From the NCBI RefSeq assembly GCF_000472965.1, contig NZ_AXAU01000001.1, positions 1,268,507-1,332,506 on the forward strand: a stretch of DNA of 64,000 bases. The letters are read 5' to 3'. The number at the start of each line of letters is the position of its first letter. Position 1 is the stretch's first letter. The position numbers were made by a program, and so were the translations under genes. The notes below the pieces were generated by a model that saw only the letters and a list, made by a program, of their open reading frames with translations, had not been told where the DNA came from and searched no databases. The DNA comes from Bradyrhizobium murdochi. Its GTDB lineage: Bacteria; Pseudomonadota; Alphaproteobacteria; Rhizobiales; Xanthobacteraceae. Positions 58,969 through 64,000 of this stretch are shown here, one piece after another.

Positions 58969-59598
58969 ATGGCAAACCCACGCCAAGAGGAAAAGTCTAC
59001 CCAAGGCATGGAAGACGCCGCCCGCCGCGCCGGCGAGAGGACTGCCGAACAGACCAGCCGCTTTGGACAAGCTACAGCCGAGCAGACGACGCGGATCGGT
59101 CATGCTGCGGCTGAAGCCGGCGAGGAAGTGGTCCGGGCAGGTGCTACCCTATTCCAGCAAAACGCCGAGACGTTACAGAGCACCTGGCGCTTCGGCCTGG
59201 ATATGGCGACGACCATGATGGGGCGGTCCACGGAGCAACTTGGTCGTTCGCTCGGCCTGTCAGGAGAGGGAGTGCAACAGGCAACCGAACGATCGGCCCG
59301 CAACGCGCAAACCATCCTATATACCGGCACAACGGCTGCCAAAGTGATGGGCGGCATTTCGCAGGAATACCTGCAGTTAGTTCGGCATCAAGTCGAGACG
59401 AACATGGACCGCATGAATGAATTGTGGGCCTGCCGAACTCCTCAGGAGGTTGCAGCCGTTCAGACGGACCTGGTCCGTGAGACCGTGGGTTCTGTTTTGG
59501 AAAGCAGCCGGCGGATCGCCGATATGTCGCTCAAATTGGCCGACGATGCCGGAAAGCAGATTAAGCAGAATATGGAAGAGGTACGGCGCGCCGCCTAG
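58969..59598 (+). CDS. phasin family protein
   Basis: A 209-residue alpha-helical protein of the phasin family, associated with polyhydroxyalkanoate granules. Residues 1-60 are polar and repetitive ('GERTAEQTSRFGQATAEQTTRIGHAAAEAGEEVV'); residues 80-200 form long coiled-coil-like helices ('YLQLVRHQVETNMDRMNELWACRTPQEVAAVQTDLVRETVGSVLESSRRIADMSLKLADDAGKQI'), the typical phasin core. GGAG lies seven bases ahead of ATG 58969. No PHA synthase is in the window. It is inserted between rlmE and ppx. Confidence 0.88.
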   Translation: MANPRQEEKSTQGMEDAARRAGERTAEQTSRFGQATAEQTTRIGHAAAEAGEEVVRAGATLFQQNAETLQSTWRFGLDMATTMMGRSTEQLGRSLGLSGEGVQQATERSARNAQTILYTGTTAAKVMGGISQEYLQLVRHQVETNMDRMNELWACRTPQEVAAVQTDLVRETVGSVLESSRRIADMSLKLADDAGKQIKQNMEEVRRAA

Positions 59599-59613
59599 AT
59601 TTACTGCGTAAGC

Positions 59614-59714
59614 CCCTCATGGTGAGGAGCGCGAAGCGCGTCTCGAACCATGAGGCCCCATCTGTGGCCTACATCCTTCGAGACGCCCGCTCTGCGGGCT
59701 CCTCAGGATGAGGG
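59614..59714 (-). repeat. 101-bp repeat, copy 2 (inverted)
   Basis: The reverse complement of 48410-48510 with about one mismatch. It has two hairpins and follows the phasin gene. Being inverted relative to copy 1, it could support an 11-kb inversion by recombination. Confidence 0.85.
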
Positions 59715-59831
59715 TTTGAAACAGCAATGACGCTGTAGAAATAGCGCGGCCTTCCGGCTCAGCTTTGAGGGAAGAGCGGCTGGCTTTCAGCCGCTCTTCC
59801 AGTTTGCGGGGATAGCCAGGGACCCCACACA

Positions 59832-60875
59832 TCAGCACGGCCGCAGCGCGCCGTCCTCGCGCATCATCTCCACCAGCATGCCCTCGCGCAGGCCCCGGTC
59901 GGCCACCCTGAGCCGAGGCAATGGGAACGCATCGCGGATGGCGTCGAGAATGGCGCAGCCGGCCAGCACCAGGTCGGCGCGCTCGACGCTGATGCAATTA
60001 TTGCTGGCCCGCTCCTGATAACTCATACCGAGCAGCCGCTGGATCACCGCCGTGACGTCGGGACCGTTCATCCAGATGCCATCGATGCGCCGGCGGTCGT
60101 AGCGCGGCAGGTTGAGATGGATGCCGGCAAGCGTCGTCACGGTGCCCGAGGTGCCCAGCATATGCATGTCGCGCAGATCGTTGCCGTGCTCGGCCGCAAA
60201 CGGCGCCACATATTGCGCGACTTCGCGCACCATCCCTGCATAGGATTCCGCCGTGACGTCACCTCCGCCGAAATGCTCGGCCAGCGTGACGACGCCGAGC
60301 GGGACCGACATCCACGCCTTGATGCGCGGCACCCCGTTCTGCTCTTCCGGATCGCGCTCGATCCGCACCAGCTCGGTCGACCCGCCGCCAATGTCGAACA
60401 GGATCGCGCCCCGCCCTTTGGCGTCGAGCAGCGGCGAGCAGCCGATCACGGCCAGAGTTGCTTCGGTCTCGCGATCGATCACCTCGAGCCGGATGCCGGT
60501 CTCGCTCGCGACGCGGGCACGAAAGCTGTCGGCATTGGCGGCGGCCCGGCAGGCTTCGGTTGCGATCAGCCGCAGGCGCTTGGCCTTGCGGTAGCGGATC
60601 TTGTCGCTGCAGATGCTGAGCGCCGCGATGGCACGCTCGATCGCCGCCTCGCTGATGGAACCGGTTGCGGAAATGCCCTCGCCAAGCCGGATAATCCGTG
60701 AAAACGAGTCCACCACGCGAAAACCGTCCCCGGCCGGGTGGGCGATCAAGAGCCGGCAATTATTGGTGCCAAGGTCCAGCGCAGCATAGACACCGTTTGC
60801 CGCGGCCGCCGCAACCGACCCTGACGGGCTGGCGCAGGCCTCGAGGGCTTCGCGCAGCCGCGTATCGTGGTTCAT
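59832..60875 (-). CDS. exopolyphosphatase/guanosine pentaphosphatase (Ppx/GppA)
   Basis: A 347-residue ASKHA-fold phosphatase that hydrolyses polyphosphate or pppGpp. The actin-like ATPase motifs are 'ALDLGTNNCRLLIA' (about residues 32-45), 'IATEACRAAAN' and 'FDIGGGSTELVRI'. The C-terminal extension is short, so it resembles the shorter Ppx/GppA form. ATG 60875 has no strong ribosome binding site; the upstream in-frame extension is not conserved-looking. It is transcribed toward the phasin gene and rlmE. Which of Ppx or GppA it is cannot be told. Confidence 0.92.
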   Translation of the reverse strand: MNHDTRLREALEACASPSGSVAAAAANGVYAALDLGTNNCRLLIAHPAGDGFRVVDSFSRIIRLGEGISATGSISEAAIERAIAALSICSDKIRYRKAKRLRLIATEACRAAANADSFRARVASETGIRLEVIDRETEATLAVIGCSPLLDAKGRGAILFDIGGGSTELVRIERDPEEQNGVPRIKAWMSVPLGVVTLAEHFGGGDVTAESYAGMVREVAQYVAPFAAEHGNDLRDMHMLGTSGTVTTLAGIHLNLPRYDRRRIDGIWMNGPDVTAVIQRLLGMSYQERASNNCISVERADLVLAGCAILDAIRDAFPLPRLRVADRGLREGMLVEMMREDGALRPC

Positions 60876-61095
60876 CAAAACTATCTTTCCGCAGGCCGCG
60901 TCCGGGCCGCCGAAGAAAATCACCGTTCACGGAAACTTTAGCAGCGCCAAGGGGCTACGCAACAACCCATCACATAGGACTATGCCCAATCAGGCGTTGT
61001 CCGGGATTACACGGTACGTTATCTGAGCGGGAACCCGCGGAACCAAGAATCCAACAAGAAATCCAAGAGAATCCCAAGCATTTCAGGTGTTTTCG

Positions 61096-63471
61096 ATGCA
61101 AGATCACACGTCGGCCTCCTCCCTGGACAACGCTATCGCACTGCAAAAATACGGTGTGGGGCAGCCGGTGCGCCGCAAGGAAGACGACACGTTGGTGCGC
61201 GGCAGGGGCAAATACACCGACGATTTCACCCTGCCCGGCCAAGCCTATTGCTGGATGGTGCGCTCCAGCCATGCCCACGGAATCATCAGGGGGATCGACA
61301 CGGCCGCCGCCAAGGCGATGCCGGGGGTGCTCGGCGTCTGGACCGGCAAGGATCTCGAGGCCGCCGGCTACGGCCCCTTCACCTGCGGCCTGCCGTTGAA
61401 GAGCCGCGATGGCTCGCTGCTGTTGCAGACCAACCGCCCGGCGCTGGCGACCGACAAGGTTCGCTTCGTCGGCGACCCCGTGGCGTTCGTGGTCGCGGAA
61501 ACGCTGGCACAGGCACGCGATGCAGCGGAGGCCATAGAGCTCGACATCGAGCCGCTGCCCGCCGTGACCGATGCGGCGGAAGCCGCAAAGCCCGGCGCGC
61601 CGCAGCTTTACGATCACATCCCGAACAACGTCGCGCTCGATTATCACTATGGCGATGCCGCCAAGATCGATGCGGCGTTTGCAACCGCCGCCCATGTAAC
61701 CAGGCTCGACATCGTCAACACCCGCGTCGCCGTGGTGTCGATGGAGCCGCGCGTCGCGCTGGCGGCCTACGACAAGGCCGCCGAACGCTTCACGCTGCAG
61801 GTTCCGACGCAAGGCGTTTCCGGCAACAAGGTGACGCTGGCAAGAATCCTCAATGTGCCGAACGACAAGGTGCGGATCGTGACCGCCAATGTCGGCGGCT
61901 CCTTCGGCATGAAGAACGTGAGCTATCCCGAATATACCTGCATCCTGCATGCGGCGAAGGCGCTGGGCCGTCCGGTAAAATGGACCGACGAACGCTCGAC
62001 CAGCTTCCTCTCCGACAGCCACGGCCGCGCGCAGCTCATCCACGCCGAACTGGCGCTCGATGCCGACGGCAGGTTTCTGGCGGTGCGGCTTTCCGGTTAC
62101 GGCAATCTCGGCGCCTACATCACCGGTGTTGCGCCGGGGCCGCTGTCGCTCAACACCGGCAAGAACCTCGCCAGCGTCTACCGCACCCCGCTGCTTGGCG
62201 TCGACATCAAGACGGTTTTGACCAACACCACGCTGATGGGCGCCTATCGCGGCGCCGGCCGGCCCGAGGCGAACTACTACATGGAGCGGCTGATCGACCG
62301 CGCCGCCGACGAGATGGGCATCAACCGGCTGACGCTGCGCAAGCGCAACTTCATCAAGCCGTCGCAACTGCCGTTCGCGGCGGCTTCTGGCGTCACCTAT
62401 GACAGCGGCGACTTTGCCGGCGTCTTCAACAAGGCGCTGGAGATTTCCGACCACGCCAATTTTGCCAAGCGCAAGAAGGAGAGCCGGAAGAACGGCAAGC
62501 TGCGCGGCATCGCCGTCGGCTCGTACCTCGAAGTCACCGCGCCTCCGAGCGGCGAACTCGGCAAGATCACCTTTGAGCCTGACGGGTCGGTGAAGCTGAC
62601 CACCGGCACGCTCGATTACGGCCAGGGTCACGCCACCCCGTTCGCCCAGGTGCTGTCTGCGCAGCTTGGCGTTCCCTTCGAGAAGATCACCATCGAGCAG
62701 AACGACAGCGATCTCGTCCGCTTCGGCAACGGCACCGGCGGCTCGCGCTCGATCACGGCGACCGGCCAGGCGATCGTAGAAGGCTCCGCGCTCGTGATCG
62801 CAAAGGGCAAGCAGGCGGCCGCTCATCTGATGGAGGCATCCGAAGGCGACATCGAATTCGCCAATGGCCGCTTCACCATCGCCGGCACCGACCGCTCGAT
62901 CGGCATCATGGATTTGGCGAAGCGCCTGCGCGAGGGCAAGATGCCCGAAGGCGTGCCGCTGTCGCTCGATGTCGACCATGCCACCAAGGACACGCCGTCC
63001 ACCTTCCCCAACGGCTGCCATGTCGCGGAAGTGGAAGTCGATCCCGAGACCGGCGTCGTGCAAATCGTGCGCTATTTTGCGGTCAACGATTTCGGCACCG
63101 TGGTCAATCCGATGATCGTCGCCGGCCAATTGCATGGCGGCGTCGCGCAGGGCATCGGCCAGGCGCTGATGGAGCAGGTCAGCTACGATGCCAGCGGCCA
63201 GCCGATCACCGGCTCATTCATGGATTACGCGCTGCCGCGGGCCGAGGACATTCCGCCGATGGAGATCGGCGACCACCCTTCGCCGGCAAAATCCAATCCG
63301 CTGGGCACCAAGGGCTGCGGCGAAGCCGGCTGCGCCGGCAGCCTCGTCTGCGTCGTCAACGCGGTGGTCGACGCGCTGTCGGATTACGGCATCACCCATA
63401 TCGACATGCCGCTGACGCCGGAACGGGTGTGGCGGGCGATTCAGGATGCGAAGGCGAAGCAGGCGGCGTAG
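61096..63471 (+). CDS. xanthine dehydrogenase family molybdopterin subunit
   Basis: A 791-residue large subunit of a molybdenum hydroxylase/CO-dehydrogenase-like enzyme. It has 'GRGKYTDDFTLPGQAYCWMVRSSHAHGII' at the N-terminus, 'MGAYRGAGRPEANYYMERLID', the form II-type AYRGAGR motif rather than the AYRCSFR of the CO-specific CoxL, and 'GTKGCGEAGCAGS' with the active-site Glu near the C-terminus. The substrate is therefore probably not CO. The usual small (Fe-S) and medium (FAD) subunits are not in the window. A GTG three codons upstream is an alternative start. Confidence 0.92.
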   Translation: MQDHTSASSLDNAIALQKYGVGQPVRRKEDDTLVRGRGKYTDDFTLPGQAYCWMVRSSHAHGIIRGIDTAAAKAMPGVLGVWTGKDLEAAGYGPFTCGLPLKSRDGSLLLQTNRPALATDKVRFVGDPVAFVVAETLAQARDAAEAIELDIEPLPAVTDAAEAAKPGAPQLYDHIPNNVALDYHYGDAAKIDAAFATAAHVTRLDIVNTRVAVVSMEPRVALAAYDKAAERFTLQVPTQGVSGNKVTLARILNVPNDKVRIVTANVGGSFGMKNVSYPEYTCILHAAKALGRPVKWTDERSTSFLSDSHGRAQLIHAELALDADGRFLAVRLSGYGNLGAYITGVAPGPLSLNTGKNLASVYRTPLLGVDIKTVLTNTTLMGAYRGAGRPEANYYMERLIDRAADEMGINRLTLRKRNFIKPSQLPFAAASGVTYDSGDFAGVFNKALEISDHANFAKRKKESRKNGKLRGIAVGSYLEVTAPPSGELGKITFEPDGSVKLTTGTLDYGQGHATPFAQVLSAQLGVPFEKITIEQNDSDLVRFGNGTGGSRSITATGQAIVEGSALVIAKGKQAAAHLMEASEGDIEFANGRFTIAGTDRSIGIMDLAKRLREGKMPEGVPLSLDVDHATKDTPSTFPNGCHVAEVEVDPETGVVQIVRYFAVNDFGTVVNPMIVAGQLHGGVAQGIGQALMEQVSYDASGQPITGSFMDYALPRAEDIPPMEIGDHPSPAKSNPLGTKGCGEAGCAGSLVCVVNAVVDALSDYGITHIDMPLTPERVWRAIQDAKAKQAA

Positions 63472-63489
63472 CTCGAGAGCCACCGCATA

Positions 63490-63600
63490 CACCACTCTCA
63501 TCGCCCGGCTTGACCGGGCGACCCAGTATTCCAGAAACGTCAATAATTGAGCCGAGAAGCGGCGGCGTACTGGATTGCCCGCCTGCGCGGGGAATGACAG
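63490..63600 (+). repeat. dispersed repeat with two hairpins, copy 2
   Basis: A diverged copy of 50440-50555 in the same orientation, with CCAGTATTCCAG, GCGTACTGG and two GC hairpins. It follows the molybdopterin subunit gene and is convergent with the gene at 63622. Confidence 0.6.
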
Positions 63601-63621
63601 GTGAGATCGCGGCGCGCCGCC

Positions 63622-64000
63622 CTACGCCGCCGCCTGCTCGCGCGGCTGGTAGATCGCGATGTGGTGGCAGAGCGCCAACGGCGTGTTGCCGTTGCCGACG
63701 ACCAGCGCGTCGAGTTCGACGAAACGGTGGCCCTTCTTGTCGTAATTGCCGACCACCTTCGCACGCGCCGTGATGACGTCGCCAGCCTTCGCCGCTGACA
63801 GTAGTTGCATGCGGCTGCCGACATGAATCCACGGGCCCAGGATGGCGTTGTCGACCAGCACCCGGTTCATCACCCGTTGCAGCAGACCGGGATGACCGAG
63901 ACCTTCCTTGGCGTAGATCGGATCGGTCTCCCTGATGTCGGCGAGATATCCCGCGGCCGCTTCGCCTGCCCAGTCGCGCGGGATGGTGCCGAGCCATTTG
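63622..64000 (-). CDS. hotdog/MaoC-like protein, 5' end outside window
   Basis: The last 125 codons of a gene that continues beyond the right edge. 'GLGHPGLLQRVMNRVLVDNAILGPWIHVGSRMQLL', 'KAGDVITARAKVVGNYDKKGHRFVELDALVVGNGNTPLALCHHIAIYQP' resemble a MaoC-like/hotdog fold (acyl-CoA hydratase or thioesterase type). The reading frame has no stop at the edge. The gene converges with the molybdopterin subunit gene across the repeat. Exact function unknown. Confidence 0.7.
   Translation of the reverse strand, partial: KWLGTIPRDWAGEAAAGYLADIRETDPIYAKEGLGHPGLLQRVMNRVLVDNAILGPWIHVGSRMQLLSAAKAGDVITARAKVVGNYDKKGHRFVELDALVVGNGNTPLALCHHIAIYQPREQAAA

Noticed and set aside
60970..63135. A 721-codon open frame on the minus strand across the molybdopterin subunit gene
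   Set aside because: It is a mirror frame caused by the GC-rich third positions of the real gene; its protein shows no family and the plus strand has all expected motifs.

Overview
This is a GC-rich chromosomal window of alphaproteobacterial type, most likely Bradyrhizobium or a close relative (Nitrobacteraceae). That view rests on the protein families (guaA, guaB, RsmB-type methyltransferase, RlmE, Ppx/GppA, a phasin, Ppx near RlmE) and on intergenic repeat types I associate with that group. No rRNA, tRNA, CRISPR array, phage module or intact insertion sequence was found. The assignment to Bradyrhizobium is inference; no database was searched.

Layout. 1-3.6 kb: repeat debris, a glycolipid-binding-like protein, an IS5-type transposase tail, a glycerophosphodiesterase-like protein and an accessory tryptophanyl-tRNA synthetase. 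3.7-9.7 kb: an ArsR-SRPBCC-DUF899 operon with an apparently leaderless promoter, a class III cyclase, an SDR-GNAT pair and an OhrR-like MarR gene. 9.8-14.6 kb: a same-strand series VOC, exported cupin, CcdA-like membrane protein, DipZ-like thioredoxin, Rrf2 regulator, methyltransferase and a peptide-deformylase-like protein that lacks two metal ligands. 14.6-22 kb: an MFS carrier, a frameshifted arginase-family gene, a carotenoid oxygenase, a thioredoxin-reductase-like flavoprotein facing a second Rrf2 gene, and an aldo/keto reductase-NTF2-Atu4866 operon facing a LysR gene. 23-24 kb: an Xre/RES toxin-antitoxin pair. 24-45 kb: an accessory zone of small detoxification enzymes (VOC, SDR, NTF2-like, SRPBCC, ArsH, AadA-like) each beside its own regulator (XRE/MmyB, AraC, PadR, Lrp, ArsR, MarR, HxlR), mixed with many gene remnants. 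44.8-64 kb: more conserved housekeeping genes (guaA, RsmB-type, guaB, RlmE, Ppx/GppA) with a dienelactone-hydrolase-like protein, an amber-interrupted phosphoesterase, a quinone-reductase-like MDR, a DHA2 exporter, a Crp-like regulator, a phasin and a molybdopterin dehydrogenase large subunit.

The common theme of the first 45 kb is local control of stress and detoxification functions. Several divergent regulator/enzyme pairs carry clear palindromes or direct repeats: 5626-5664 (ArsR), 9730-9796 (MarR/OhrR-like), 22990-23023 (Xre), 29838-29894 (XRE/MmyB), 34640-34654 (PadR), 39869-39892 (ArsR), 41583-41599 (MarR), 44120-44172 (HxlR) and 57630-57662 (Crp-like). The two Rrf2 paralogues share one aligned cysteine (C98) and lie by thiol-redox genes, which suggests a thiol-stress regulon.

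Decay is frequent: at least nine remnants or broken genes are visible (IS5 tail, arginase frameshift, TetR C-terminus, duplicated methyltransferase fragment, RibD-type reductase tail abutting an HxlR head, YjbR head, amber-stopped phosphoesterase, alpha/beta-hydrolase head). Gene ends are marked by hairpin-forming repeats of several families, including a nearly identical 101-bp pair in inverted orientation about 11 kb apart around guaB.
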